A stretch of DNA of 39,861 nt from an uncultured Desulfovibrio sp. (GTDB taxonomy: Bacteria; Desulfobacterota; Desulfovibrionia; Desulfovibrionales; Desulfovibrionaceae), in NCBI GenBank assembly GCA_944324555.1, contig CALUWU010000039.1:1-39861 (forward strand), in the 5' to 3' direction. The notes beneath the pieces were generated by a model. The model saw only the letters and a list, made by a program, of their open reading frames with translations, searched no databases and was not told the origin of the DNA. Positions 1 through 8,753 of this stretch are shown one piece after another. The position numbers and the translations under genes were made by a program. Numbering within the stretch: position 1 is the stretch's first letter; every line of letters begins with the position of its first letter.

Positions 1-10
1 TGGGGGGAGT

Positions 11-69
11 TTGAGGGGGGAAGGAACCACCTTTGCGCGCGAGCCAAAGGGGGTTCCTTCCCCCCTCAA
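11..69. repeat. Dispersed palindromic repeat, copy A (candidate terminator of the DASS gene)
   Basis: This is a near-perfect inverted repeat. Its arms begin TTGAGGGGGGAAGGAACC and end in the complementary CCTTCCCCCCTCAA, around a loop rich in GCGCG. It lies just past the stop of the minus-strand transporter. Four related palindromes occur at 9828, 10036, 10471 and 32028. No T-run follows, so a role in termination or mRNA 3'-end protection is inference. Confidence 0.8.
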
Positions 70-110
70 CAAGAAACGTTAACGTGTCAAGGGGAGGGGA
101 AGCGCGCGGC

Positions 111-1550
111 CTACATGCGGGCGGAGACCATCATCCAGAAGGGGACGGCCACGCATCCCAGGAAGGCGGCCATGACGACCATACGGGCCAGCATGACGAG
201 GGCCATGTCTCTGAAGCCGATATAGCCCATGCCCATGGCCAGCATGAAGGGGGCGTATTCGTAGGGAAGGACGTACTGATCGAGGCCGTACTGGAACGAG
301 TGTACCAGGATGGCGGGATCGACTTCCATGGCCGCGGCCATTTGGGTGATGGGTCCCACGAGGGAGACGAAGGCGGCCACGGGCGTCAGCAGGAAGTTGA
401 TCGCCACGCCCATCACATAGCAGATCAGCGCGCTGCCCCAGAGGGAATCCGTATGGAGCAGATGCAGCATGCGTTCCGTCATCCAGTGATCCATGCCGAC
501 GGCATTGGCGCAGATGCCGATACTCATGCAGCCGTTGATGAAGAAGACGATGTTGATGTTCAGGGCGCCGAATTCCTTGCCGTTGATGAGCCCTATGCCC
601 GGCAGGAAGTTGATCAGCCCCATGATGAAGATGACCTGCGCCGTGGGCATGTGGTGCAGGGGTTCCGTCAGGAGCAGCAGCACCGTGAGCGCCAGAATGG
701 CGGCGGCCTTCCGTTCCGCGCCGTTCATGGGAGGCAGCGCGCGATACTGTTCCTCGACGGCGTCCCGCATGCGCCCGTTGCTTCCCGCGCGCAGCAGCAC
801 GAGGACGAGCGCAACCGAAAGGACGGTATAGAGGGTTCCCGGAACCGCGTTGTAGAGGGCGTAGGTCAGCCAGCTTGTGACGCGGCCGGTTTCCTTGTCC
901 ATGAGCGATACGGGCAGGATGACGTCTCCGGCCCCGGTGAGCCAGCAAAGCTTGGCGCTTGTGACGGCAAGGAACGTGCCCAGACAGATCAGGGTCGCTT
1001 CCCGGGAGCGGGGCTTGAAGCCCAGCGCGTCGCAAAGGCCGATGGCGATGATGCCAAACAGAATCGTCTTGCCCGTGATGGAAGGCACCAGAGGACTGAC
1101 GACCATGACGGCGAAGGTCATGCCGGCCAGCAGCCCCGCGAAGGAGCCGCCCATGCGGGTAATGCCCCACAGGGCCATGCGGCGCGTCAGGCCCGTTCGC
1201 ATGACCACATGGCCCAGAATCAGGCCGCCCAGGGTGATGATGGTGAGGGTGTCCGTCCAGCTGGACATGGCTTCCTTGTAGGGAAGGAGTCCGGCCGCCA
1301 CATACAGGACGGGCAGGATCATGGCGACGGCAACCTCGGAGATGAGGTTGAACCCCCAGACAATGATGGCCCAGGACGTGATGACAAGAAAGAGGCGCAT
1401 GCGGTCGTCCAGACCGGAGGCGTCCGGCAGGAGCAGCAGCAGGGGGGGCAGAAGCAGCGACGCGGCCCACGCGAGCAGGGTACGGAGCTTTCCGAATCTT
1501 TCGGAAGCGACGGCGGGAACGGGCGCGGCGGAGACGGAAGCGGTCGTCAT
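111..1550 (-). CDS. DASS/SLC13-family anion:sodium symporter
   Basis: This 479-residue protein is almost wholly hydrophobic, with roughly eleven to twelve membrane segments after a short Ala-rich N-terminus. Length, repeated helical hairpins and small polar patches such as TSAKLCWLTGAGD and the NINIVFFINGC segment fit the divalent anion:Na+ symporter (SLC13/CitT/YbhI) family of the inner membrane. The start is supported by a GGGAGG ribosome site about 7 bases upstream. It begins 25 bases after the stop of the alkylsulfatase gene, so the two are probably co-transcribed. The substrate is unknown. From context it may import sulfate esters or other organic anions, or move the sulfatase products. 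Family assignment is confident; substrate is inference. Confidence 0.88.
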   Translation of the reverse strand: MTTASVSAAPVPAVASERFGKLRTLLAWAASLLLPPLLLLLPDASGLDDRMRLFLVITSWAIIVWGFNLISEVAVAMILPVLYVAAGLLPYKEAMSSWTDTLTIITLGGLILGHVVMRTGLTRRMALWGITRMGGSFAGLLAGMTFAVMVVSPLVPSITGKTILFGIIAIGLCDALGFKPRSREATLICLGTFLAVTSAKLCWLTGAGDVILPVSLMDKETGRVTSWLTYALYNAVPGTLYTVLSVALVLVLLRAGSNGRMRDAVEEQYRALPPMNGAERKAAAILALTVLLLLTEPLHHMPTAQVIFIMGLINFLPGIGLINGKEFGALNINIVFFINGCMSIGICANAVGMDHWMTERMLHLLHTDSLWGSALICYVMGVAINFLLTPVAAFVSLVGPITQMAAAMEVDPAILVHSFQYGLDQYVLPYEYAPFMLAMGMGYIGFRDMALVMLARMVVMAAFLGCVAVPFWMMVSARM

Positions 1551-1575
1551 GGCGAGTCCTCCCTTGAGCCGGGGA

Positions 1576-3297
1576 TCAGCGTATTGTCAGACGGATGCCT
1601 CTGGCGGTGGACCACTCGAACTTGCTGAAGAACAGCAGCGCCTGCTCCCTGTCGCCGCGCGTTATCTGGAGGCGGCCCTCTTCGAGGCAGCGCTCGAACG
1701 AGGAGCGGCGGCAGAAAATGAGATCAAGGTCGGTCTTGGCAAGGCGGACGGCAAGCTCTTCCCTGCCGGAAGGCGCGTCGTGGTATTCGGCGACGCCGCG
1801 CCGGATTTCGAGCGCGCAGGTTTCGCCGTCCACGTCGAAGGCCATGCTCAGGTTCATGTCCAGGGTCTCGTCGCCCAGGAGCTGCATGCTCATGCCGTCG
1901 ATGAGGCCGCGCGCGGAGAAACCGGCCGTCACCGCGGGATAACCGCCGTAGCTGTAGCCGGCGCCGGGGGCGTTCCCTTCCAGTTCGAGCGCGGAACACA
2001 GATACCAGTTGCGAATGTGGATTGCCGTCTGCGTATAGCCTATCTGGCGCAGTGCCCGCGCCTTGAGCAGGCGGGCGTCCATGTCGTCGTTGTTCACGCG
2101 GATGATGTAGGTCGTCAGCTCGGCGGCCCAGTGCCAGTCGCCGCTTTCGGCGGCCTTGCGCGCCTCGTCGAGCACCCGGTCGCGGCCGCCCATGAGCGTC
2201 AGATGCCTGCGGGCGGATTCCACCGGCGGCGTGGGTTGCAGGGTTGTGGGGTCGCCGTCGAAGAAGCCCAGTTCGCCCTGGTAGATTTCCTGCACATGGG
2301 CGTAGACGGCGCCGTAGTATTCTCCCAGCCAGCGGTGACCCGCCAGATGTTCGGGAAGGCGCACCATGTGGGCGAGTTCGCGCGCCGTATGGCCCCGGTT
2401 CATGAGGCGGATGGTCTGGTCGTAGACGTACTGAATGCCGTCGCGGTAGGAACGCAGGACTTCTTCCACGGCGTCCTTGCCGCTGACGGGGCGTCCGTGG
2501 GCGGGGACCATGTGTTCCGCGCCGAGGGCGCGCAGCTTGTCGATGCTCTTGTACCAGGTGCGGGGATTGCGGTAGCGGGTGCCGCGAATGGTGTGGAGGT
2601 TGGGGAAGCATTCGCCCTGCACGACTTCGGCCGTGTGCAGAATCCTGTCGTCGGGCAGCCAGACGGCGATTTCATCCTCGCATTCGCTGGGAACCCAGAG
2701 AAGATGCAGGCGCACGCCGGCGATGGTGATGTCGAGGGTATCCCGGAAGGTGAGGGTGGGGGCGATATAGCCGCAGGTATCCTTGCCGCGCAGGTTGTCC
2801 GGCCCGATGCCGGAGTTGATGCGCCCGTCCTCGGCCACGGGCAGCTCCTGCCCGAAGGTGTAGGAATTTCGCAGACCCAGGATCGTGCCGATGCCGGAGC
2901 TGGATTGCAGGGCCATGAAGTAGGGCAGGCTTTCGTGGGAGATGATCCGCACGCGTCCGGCGGCCACGTCTTCGGGCGAGACGAAGGCGCGGACGCCGAA
3001 GATGTGGTCGGCGTGGAAGTGGGTATAGATCACGGCGACCACGGGCTTGTCGGTGATTTCCCGGAAGGCTTCCAGAGCGCGGCGGCTCTTGAGTTCGCAT
3101 TCATTGGGGTCGATGATGACGATGCCGTCGTCGCCCACGATCATGGCGGGGCTGCCGAGGCCGTAGCCGTAGGCAAGATAGACCCTGTCGGCGATATTGT
3201 AGACCTTCGGGGCCATGATGCGGGAGTGATCGACAAGTCCGTCGGGGACGATGGGCGAGTAGCTGTCATAGACGGGGCACATGGAATTGGTTGTCAT
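1576..3297 (-). CDS. Alkyl/aryl sulfatase, metallo-beta-lactamase (SdsA1-like type III) family
   Basis: This 573-residue enzyme should hydrolyse sulfate esters to alcohol and sulfate using a binuclear zinc site. Residues 92-98 carry the HxHxDH motif (THFHADH), with later conserved motifs including ECEDEIAVWLPDD and PAHGRPVSG. The middle part (about 330-450) matches the helical alkylsulfatase dimerisation domain, and the last 120 residues fit the SCP2-like C-terminal domain. The reading frame extends upstream, but the ATG ending at 3297 follows a clear AAGGAG site. No signal peptide is visible, unlike secreted SdsA1, so the protein is probably cytoplasmic and would need substrate import. That suits the adjoining DASS transporter. 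A -24/-12 promoter lies about 150 bases upstream, so expression is probably sigma-54 dependent. Confidence 0.92.
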   Translation of the reverse strand: MTTNSMCPVYDSYSPIVPDGLVDHSRIMAPKVYNIADRVYLAYGYGLGSPAMIVGDDGIVIIDPNECELKSRRALEAFREITDKPVVAVIYTHFHADHIFGVRAFVSPEDVAAGRVRIISHESLPYFMALQSSSGIGTILGLRNSYTFGQELPVAEDGRINSGIGPDNLRGKDTCGYIAPTLTFRDTLDITIAGVRLHLLWVPSECEDEIAVWLPDDRILHTAEVVQGECFPNLHTIRGTRYRNPRTWYKSIDKLRALGAEHMVPAHGRPVSGKDAVEEVLRSYRDGIQYVYDQTIRLMNRGHTARELAHMVRLPEHLAGHRWLGEYYGAVYAHVQEIYQGELGFFDGDPTTLQPTPPVESARRHLTLMGGRDRVLDEARKAAESGDWHWAAELTTYIIRVNNDDMDARLLKARALRQIGYTQTAIHIRNWYLCSALELEGNAPGAGYSYGGYPAVTAGFSARGLIDGMSMQLLGDETLDMNLSMAFDVDGETCALEIRRGVAEYHDAPSGREELAVRLAKTDLDLIFCRRSSFERCLEEGRLQITRGDREQALLFFSKFEWSTARGIRLTIR

Positions 3298-3330
3298 GGC
3301 GAACTCCTTTTTCAACGATGGAGCGTTTTC

Positions 3331-3357
3331 GGTTTGCAACGCCTCGCGTTGCAAACC
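3331..3357. promoter_or_regulatory. 12-bp perfect inverted repeat in the alkylsulfatase leader
   Basis: GGTTTGCAACGC and its exact complement GCGTTGCAAACC are separated by three bases. The element lies between the predicted sigma-54 start site (about 3436) and the sulfatase start codon, so it would form a stem-loop about 35-60 nt upstream of the start codon in the leader RNA. It could also be a protein operator. Confidence 0.5.
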
Positions 3358-3447
3358 TGCGTCCTGTCCCGCCGCCTCGCGTTTCAGCTTTTTCAAGGAT
3401 GAAACGTTCTGGAGCGCTCTGGAACCAGGGGGCGACGCCCTGTTTGA

Positions 3448-3462
3448 GCAAGGTGTGTGCCA
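3448..3462 (-). promoter_or_regulatory. Sigma-54 (-24/-12) promoter of the alkylsulfatase-transporter operon
   Basis: On the minus strand this reads TGGCACACACCTTGC followed by T. It matches the RpoN consensus TGGCAC(N5)TTGC at every conserved position with the correct GG-to-GC spacing. Predicted transcription start is near 3436, leaving about 140 nt of leader before the sulfatase ATG. Two sigma-54 activator genes lie immediately upstream. Confidence 0.85.
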
Positions 3463-3517
3463 TTTTTAACAAGCTTGATTTTACAGGAGATTTCCATTCC
3501 GGCAGAAAACAGAAATT

Positions 3518-3568
3518 CCCGATTCTGGAAAAATGTTTCCAGAATCAGGAATTTTTTCCAGAATCGGG
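3518..3568. promoter_or_regulatory. Palindromic candidate enhancer (UAS) for the sigma-54 activator
   Basis: A 16-bp arm at 3518-3533 is perfectly complementary to 3553-3568. Nested inside, GATTCTGGAAA (3521-3531) pairs with TTTCCAGAATC (3536-3546), so three TTCCAGAATC half-sites lie close together. The block is about 80-130 bp upstream of the predicted start of transcription, the usual place for enhancer-binding proteins. It also directly follows the regulator stop codon and could serve as that gene's terminator. Confidence 0.65.
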
Positions 3569-3574
3569 AAAATC

Positions 3575-6559
3575 TCAGCGCCTGCCAATCCCGTACCGCC
3601 GCAGGGCGGCGTACAGCGTCGAACGCTTCATCCCGAGAATGCCCTCGGCCCCGTCCGGGCCGCACACCCGGTTGCGCGTCAGCTCCAGAACCCGGCGGAT
3701 ATACCGCTCCCGCAGCGTCTCCATCGTCGGCAGATCCGCCGTCAGATCCTCCATGCCTCCCCGCCGCTCCTCCGGCCTGCCGCGAAGAACAAGATCGGGC
3801 GCGCCGTCGCGCGACAGGATAACCATCCGCTCCACAAAGTTCTTCAGCTCCCGGATATTCCCCGGCCAGGCGTGCGCGCACAACCGGGCAAGGGCGTTCT
3901 CGTCCAGACCGGGAAAGGGAACCTGATGCCGGCGCGCGTAATAGGCCGCGAACTTGCGCGCCAGCGCCGCAATCAGGGCCGCGTTGCCCTGCAGGGGCGG
4001 AATGGCGATGGGAATGACCGCCAGACGATAATACAAGTCTTCCCGAAAGCGCCCCTCGCGCGCCATTTGCGCGAGATCGCGGTGGGTCGCCCCGATGATG
4101 CGGAAATCCGAACGCTGCTCGCGGATGCCGCCCACCCGCATGAAGGTCTTTTCCTGAAGCACGCGCAATAACTTCACCTGCATTGAAAGCGGAATGTCCC
4201 CCACCTCGTCGATGAAGAGCGTGCCGCCGTGCGCCGCCTCGATCAGCCCTATCTTCTGTTGCAGCGCGCCGGTAAAGGCCCCCTTCTCGTGCCCGAACAG
4301 GGCGCTTTCAAACAGGCTCTCCGTCATGCTTGAGGGCTGAATCGCCACAAACCTGCCGCGACGCCCGCTCTGGCGGTGCAGGTAGCGGGCCAGCACCTCC
4401 TTGCCGACGCCCGTTTCGCCCAGCAGCAGCACGGGCACGTTGGCGCGGGCGGCCCTGCCGGCCATGTCCCGCACGGGCGCGGGAATATGCTCCCAGTAAA
4501 TATTCTCGTCCGCCTCGTCCTCCCTTTCCGGCGCTTCCCGCTGCGCGCGCCGGTCGGCGGCTTCCGCCCGCAGCAGGCCCAGGGCCAGGGAAAAGTGCGT
4601 CGTGAACATCCAGCAGAGGCGCTCGCGCCCCTGTTCCCCCAGCTGCGGCAGCACGCTCTCAAGATAGAGATTATCCGCATACGCCAGATAGCGCTCCTCG
4701 CGGAAGACGGGCAGGCAGACCAGGCTCTTTTCCCGCTCAAAAAAGGCGCAGCCGCGCGGCTCCAGACGATCCGGCAGGGCGCGCAGGCCGTCGATGAAGG
4801 CCGCGTTGCGACAGGTTTCAAAGTTGTTGTCCGCCACGGCGTGAAGATCGCCGCACGGCTGAATGCGGAACAGGGCCGAACGCTCGCACTGAAAGGCGCG
4901 TTGCAGGCTCAGAAGAAAGAAATGAAAATATTCCATCCTGTTCGTGCAGCCCTCGCAGGACTCCAGCAGGGCGCGGGCCCGGCTCTCCATGTGCGATTGC
5001 AGCTCCGCGCGGTTCAGGCCATGCTGGGAACAGCTCGCGTCGGCAAAGAACTGTTCCGCCGCCTTGCGAAGCGGCCGGGCCTCGTCCTTCCGGCCCGTCG
5101 CCGCCAGAAGCCGGGCCAGCTCGCGCCGCGTCAGGGCCAGCTCGCGCTGATTCTCCGCCTTTTCCAGATCGGCGAGGCTTTGCCGGAGCAGGGTCAGCCG
5201 GCGTTCCTCCTGCCCCGGCGTCTCCGCCAGCAGCAGCGCCTCGAACCGGCGCGCCGCCCCCTGCAAATGGATGTTGCCGCCGTCCCACAGGCGATCGACG
5301 GCCTGCCGCAGCGCGTAGCCCGGCAGCTCCGGCAGGCCCGCGCGCCGGTATTCCCACAGCAGCTCCAGCAGCCACGGATACCCGTAATAGGAACGCCGCG
5401 CGATCAGGGCGTCGGGAAAGAAGACCGTCTGCCGGAAACTCTGGTAGGACTGGACAATCGCGCCCCGGCAGTAATGATAGAAGGCCAGCACGCGAAACAG
5501 AAAGGCGTGCAGCATGGGCATGAACGCGGCGCTGGAGCAGCGCAGCGCCTTGTCCAGATGGCGGAGCGCGTCGCCGTGGCGGCCCGCCGAACACAGCAGG
5601 TTGCCAAGCTGGGTTCGCAGCCACATTTCATCAAGGCGGTTTTCGTCCTGCCGCGCCTTGTCAAGGCGGCGTTGCAGGGCCGCCAGCCCTTCGTGGATGC
5701 TGCCGGTGAGCACCGCGGCCGCCGCCGACACCACGGCCGCGCAGGTGCTTGTGTAGATATTGCCGATGCGCCCGGGAGTCGCGCGCAGCTGCCCGTGCAG
5801 GCGCATGCAGGTATTCAGGTCGCCCCGGGTGGCGCAGTAGATGACGCGGCAGGCGATGGTCAGGGGGCGCATGTCGCCGTCGCCCAGAGACTCCGCCGCC
5901 GTCAGGGCGCGCGCGAGGGCGTCGTAGCGTTTCCGGCTGGTGCAGCGCATGGCGAACCAGAGACCAAGGAGCAGATCCGCCACAATGGCGGTGCGGATGT
6001 CGCCCAGGCGCGAGGCGTTGGCATGAAGGCGGGCATGCAGGCGCAGGGCCGGACGCAGACGGCGGCATGAGGACGCGAGAAAGGCCTCCATCAGCGCCAG
6101 GGCGATTCCGTTCCAGGAACGCAGGCGCCCGGCGTCCGCGCCGGTCAGATCCATGTCCAGCATTTCCATGAGGCTCAGGCGCAGGACAAGCACGGCCTCT
6201 TCCCATTCCCCGCCGGTCAGCCGCCGGAGCCCGAGATCGCACAGCAGGCTCGCGCCCGCCTGCTGCCTGCCGCACGCCGACAGGATCAGGGCGCGGGCCG
6301 CGTCGCCCATGCTTGCGACGGCGGGGTCCTCCGCCGCCGGAAGCGGATGCGCCTGAAGCCAGCGGAACAGCTCCGGGCAGGTAGTCGCTTCGGCGTCGCC
6401 GCCGGCCGCGCGCACAAAGGGCAGCTCGCGCAGCCTGTCGGGGAGCGTCCCTTCCCCGCCGAACCAGCGGGACAGCAGCCGGACAGGGCAGGGCAGGCGC
6501 AGGCGGCACAGGGCATGCACGGCCAGCCGCAGGGCCGCGCCGTCCTCGCGGGGCGTCAT
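3575..6559 (-). CDS. Sigma-54-dependent transcriptional activator with long helical (TPR/GAF-like) N-terminus
   Basis: This 994-residue regulator ends with a complete AAA+ sigma-54 interaction module: Walker A GETGVGKE at about 714-721, GAFTGA at about 760-765, and Walker B TLFIDE at about 780-785. A Fis-type helix-turn-helix follows at the C-terminus (about 950-994). The first 560 or so residues are Leu/Ala/Arg-rich helices resembling the TPR arrays of MalT/LuxR-type regulators. About 560-680 looks like a GAF-type sensor. The ATG overlaps the TGA of the upstream activator gene (ATGA), so the longer open frame beyond it is not used. Its position directly upstream of the sigma-54 promoter of the sulfatase operon makes it the likely activator of sulfatase and transporter. 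Confidence 0.9.
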   Translation of the reverse strand: MTPREDGAALRLAVHALCRLRLPCPVRLLSRWFGGEGTLPDRLRELPFVRAAGGDAEATTCPELFRWLQAHPLPAAEDPAVASMGDAARALILSACGRQQAGASLLCDLGLRRLTGGEWEEAVLVLRLSLMEMLDMDLTGADAGRLRSWNGIALALMEAFLASSCRRLRPALRLHARLHANASRLGDIRTAIVADLLLGLWFAMRCTSRKRYDALARALTAAESLGDGDMRPLTIACRVIYCATRGDLNTCMRLHGQLRATPGRIGNIYTSTCAAVVSAAAAVLTGSIHEGLAALQRRLDKARQDENRLDEMWLRTQLGNLLCSAGRHGDALRHLDKALRCSSAAFMPMLHAFLFRVLAFYHYCRGAIVQSYQSFRQTVFFPDALIARRSYYGYPWLLELLWEYRRAGLPELPGYALRQAVDRLWDGGNIHLQGAARRFEALLLAETPGQEERRLTLLRQSLADLEKAENQRELALTRRELARLLAATGRKDEARPLRKAAEQFFADASCSQHGLNRAELQSHMESRARALLESCEGCTNRMEYFHFFLLSLQRAFQCERSALFRIQPCGDLHAVADNNFETCRNAAFIDGLRALPDRLEPRGCAFFEREKSLVCLPVFREERYLAYADNLYLESVLPQLGEQGRERLCWMFTTHFSLALGLLRAEAADRRAQREAPEREDEADENIYWEHIPAPVRDMAGRAARANVPVLLLGETGVGKEVLARYLHRQSGRRGRFVAIQPSSMTESLFESALFGHEKGAFTGALQQKIGLIEAAHGGTLFIDEVGDIPLSMQVKLLRVLQEKTFMRVGGIREQRSDFRIIGATHRDLAQMAREGRFREDLYYRLAVIPIAIPPLQGNAALIAALARKFAAYYARRHQVPFPGLDENALARLCAHAWPGNIRELKNFVERMVILSRDGAPDLVLRGRPEERRGGMEDLTADLPTMETLRERYIRRVLELTRNRVCGPDGAEGILGMKRSTLYAALRRYGIGRR

Positions 6560-8511
6560 GCGTCGCCTCCGGCGGGCGGCGCGTCGTCCGCGGGCGCCTT
6601 CATTTCCGCAAGAAAGCGGCGCAGGGTCGCATAGCCCACATCCAGCGCGCGGGCCGCCTCGCGCCGGTTGCCGCCGCAGCGGCGCAGGGCGTCGCGCACC
6701 GCCTCGTCGCGGCAGCGGCGGAGCCGTTCGCGCAGCGACGGCGATTCGGCCGGCGCTTCCGGCCGGAGCGGCGCGACGGCAAGGGGCCGGCCGGGATACG
6801 GCAGCAGGCCGACGCGCTCGTGAAAGGCCTCCCGAAAGGCGTCCTCGTCCGGCGCGTCGTTTTCGAGAAGCTGGGCGTAAATGTCCATGACGGATCGCAG
6901 TTCGCGCACGTTGCCCGGCCAGTCGTAGTCGTCGAGGGCCGCGAGCATGGCCGGAGACAGACAGGCCGGCGTGCGGCCGTGTTCGGCCAGCACCGGCGCG
7001 ACCAGCAGGGGAATGTCCTCCTTGCGCTCGCGCAGGGGCGGCAGGGGAATGAACAGCCCCATGACGCGGTAATAGAGGTCCAGACGAAAGGAGCCGTCCT
7101 GAACGCGGGCCGCCAGCCGGGCGTGGTTGGCCGCGCTCACAAGGCGCACGTCCACGGAAACAAGCCGGTCGCCGCCCACGCGCAGCAGTTCGCCGCTTTC
7201 CAGCACGCGCAGCAGGCGCATCTGCATGGCGGGGGGAATGCTGCATATTTCGTCCAGAAAGAGCGTGCCCCCGTGGGCCAGCTCGAACAGGCCGCTCTTG
7301 CCCTGGCGGCGCGCTCCGGTAAAGGCCCCCTCCTCATAGCCGAAAAGCTCGCTTTCCAGCAGGCTTTCCGGCAGGGCCGCGCAGTTGAGGGCCACAAAGG
7401 GCCGGTCGGCGCGCGGCCCGGCGGCGTGCAGGGCGTGCGCGACCAGCTCCTTGCCGGAGCCGGTTTCGCCGCTGATGCAGACCGGGGCGTGCATGCCCGC
7501 GTAGCGCGCGATGCGGCGGCGCGCCTCCCGCATGGCCGGCGACTGACCGAGAATCGCCGAGGCCTCGTGCCGGCTGGTGAAGCTGCGGCGGGCGAGCGTG
7601 TCGATCTTGCGGCTGAGGCTGCGGATGGACTGCACGTCCCGCAGAAAGATAACCACGCCCCGCCCCTCGGTCAGGTGAAAGGGAAAGGCGCTGACAAGCA
7701 GCCGGCGGCGGCGCAGCGTCAGCACGTCGTCCACGCGGGGCTTGCCTTCCGCCGTCAGCTCCTCCGTAAGCAGATCGGGCAGCAGCGGCCGCAGATCGTC
7801 CTGCCCTTCCACGCCGAGCAGGCGCAGGGCTTCGTCGTTGGCGTAGATGACGTCGCCGTCGAGGCGGGCGCAGACGATCCCCTCGCGGCTGAAGCGCATG
7901 AGCTGGCGCAGGTTTTCCGTATAGGTGCGTTCGCGCTGGCGCGCCTCCATGAGGTTGACGGCGCGGGTGATGGCCTGTTGAATACTGCTTGGCTGGGGCG
8001 CGTCGAGGATGGTCTGGCCGCCGAGGCGGCGCATGTAGCGCGCCGTGCCGCCCCCGCCCACGGCCATGTGCAGCCCGCGCGCATAGCAGCGTTCCAGCTG
8101 CCGTTCCAGTTCCTCGTGGTGGGCGTAGCGGATGGCGTGAATCCGCATCTGGGTGATCTTTTCCATGAAATCGAAATCGCGGGCCTCGTCGCGGTGCGCC
8201 GTCAGAATGACCTCGGAGGTATAGGCGCGGGCGCGCAGCAGGGCGCGCAGCAGATCAAAGTCCGTGCGTTCGATGAAGACGGTCTTCTGCGGATGATCGC
8301 GCTGCACGTCGTAGCGGAAGCCGCCGTGGCAGATCAGGATATCGTAACCGTTGCGGATGCAGCGCTCGGCGTCGCGCCGGGCCGTGTCGTAGGTTGTGAC
8401 GAAAACGTCGATATCCCAGCCGAGGGCGCGGGTTTCCCGGCGGACCTCGTCGGCCACGAAATCGGAATGGACAAGAACGGCAAAGCGGAAGGGGGGCGTG
8501 TCGGCGGGCAT
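6556..8511 (-). CDS. PrpR-type sigma-54-dependent transcriptional activator
   Basis: In this 651-residue protein, residues 8-170 resemble the PrpR N-terminal sensor domain. A PAS-like segment (about 195-295) follows, then an AAA+ domain with Walker A GETGSGKE (348-355), GAFTGA (395-400), Walker B GTLFLDE and the R-finger region. A Fis-like helix-turn-helix ends the protein (about 600-640, RRCGGNRREAARALDVGYAT). The intact GAFTGA loop means it can contact sigma-54. The chosen ATG has a poor ribosome site; an in-frame TTG ending at 8574 would add 21 residues. Its stop overlaps the start of the second activator gene, so both are probably one operon. It is divergent from a desulfhydrase-family gene that has its own -24/-12 promoter, the likely target. 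The effector is unknown; organosulfur sensing is inference. Confidence 0.88.
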   Translation of the reverse strand: MPADTPPFRFAVLVHSDFVADEVRRETRALGWDIDVFVTTYDTARRDAERCIRNGYDILICHGGFRYDVQRDHPQKTVFIERTDFDLLRALLRARAYTSEVILTAHRDEARDFDFMEKITQMRIHAIRYAHHEELERQLERCYARGLHMAVGGGGTARYMRRLGGQTILDAPQPSSIQQAITRAVNLMEARQRERTYTENLRQLMRFSREGIVCARLDGDVIYANDEALRLLGVEGQDDLRPLLPDLLTEELTAEGKPRVDDVLTLRRRRLLVSAFPFHLTEGRGVVIFLRDVQSIRSLSRKIDTLARRSFTSRHEASAILGQSPAMREARRRIARYAGMHAPVCISGETGSGKELVAHALHAAGPRADRPFVALNCAALPESLLESELFGYEEGAFTGARRQGKSGLFELAHGGTLFLDEICSIPPAMQMRLLRVLESGELLRVGGDRLVSVDVRLVSAANHARLAARVQDGSFRLDLYYRVMGLFIPLPPLRERKEDIPLLVAPVLAEHGRTPACLSPAMLAALDDYDWPGNVRELRSVMDIYAQLLENDAPDEDAFREAFHERVGLLPYPGRPLAVAPLRPEAPAESPSLRERLRRCRDEAVRDALRRCGGNRREAARALDVGYATLRRFLAEMKAPADDAPPAGGDA

Positions 8512-8563
8512 GTCGGCGTGGGTTGGAGGAATCTGGAGCCCCTGCCGTATAGCATGAGGCTCA

Positions 8564-8592
8564 AAAATGAACAAGCTGCCTGAAAATGAGCA
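8564..8592 (+). promoter_or_regulatory. Direct repeat, possible activator binding site
   Basis: AAAATGAACA (8564-8573) and AAAATGAGCA (8583-8592) lie 19 bp apart, about 105-130 bp upstream of the predicted start of the desulfhydrase transcript. Spacing of about two helical turns fits an upstream activator site for the divergent PrpR-type regulator. There is no direct evidence of binding. Confidence 0.35.
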
Positions 8593-8669
8593 TGTTTTTC
8601 CCCGCGCGCGGCCCGGCCCGCGCGGCGGAAAGCCCCGCCGGACGCCGTATCCCTTCCCTGTTTTCTCTT

Positions 8670-8684
8670 TGGCATGTTTCCTGC
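8670..8684 (+). promoter_or_regulatory. Sigma-54 (-24/-12) promoter of the D-cysteine desulfhydrase gene
   Basis: The sequence TGGCATGTTTCCTGC followed by T matches the RpoN consensus, with GG and GC at the required 10-base spacing and only small deviations. Transcription would start near 8696, about 58 bases before the start codon. Confidence 0.75.
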
Positions 8685-8753
8685 TGCCCCGGGCGACAAG
8701 GGGATCGCGCCCGTCGCGGCCCGCCGGTCGATCCCCTTCCTGGAGGTATGCCC

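Noticed and set aside
33-1628. Long plus-strand open frame opposite the transporter, rich in Gly, His, Asp and Glu
   Set aside because: It is the antisense shadow of a high-GC gene. The composition is not protein-like, and the minus-strand transporter has a ribosome site and membrane helices.
6560-7246. N-terminal extension of the long-sensor sigma-54 activator by 229 codons
   Set aside because: It overlaps the AAA+ coding part of the PrpR-type gene in another frame and has Arg/Ala/Pro-rich shadow composition. The ATGA overlap at 6556-6559 gives a natural start.
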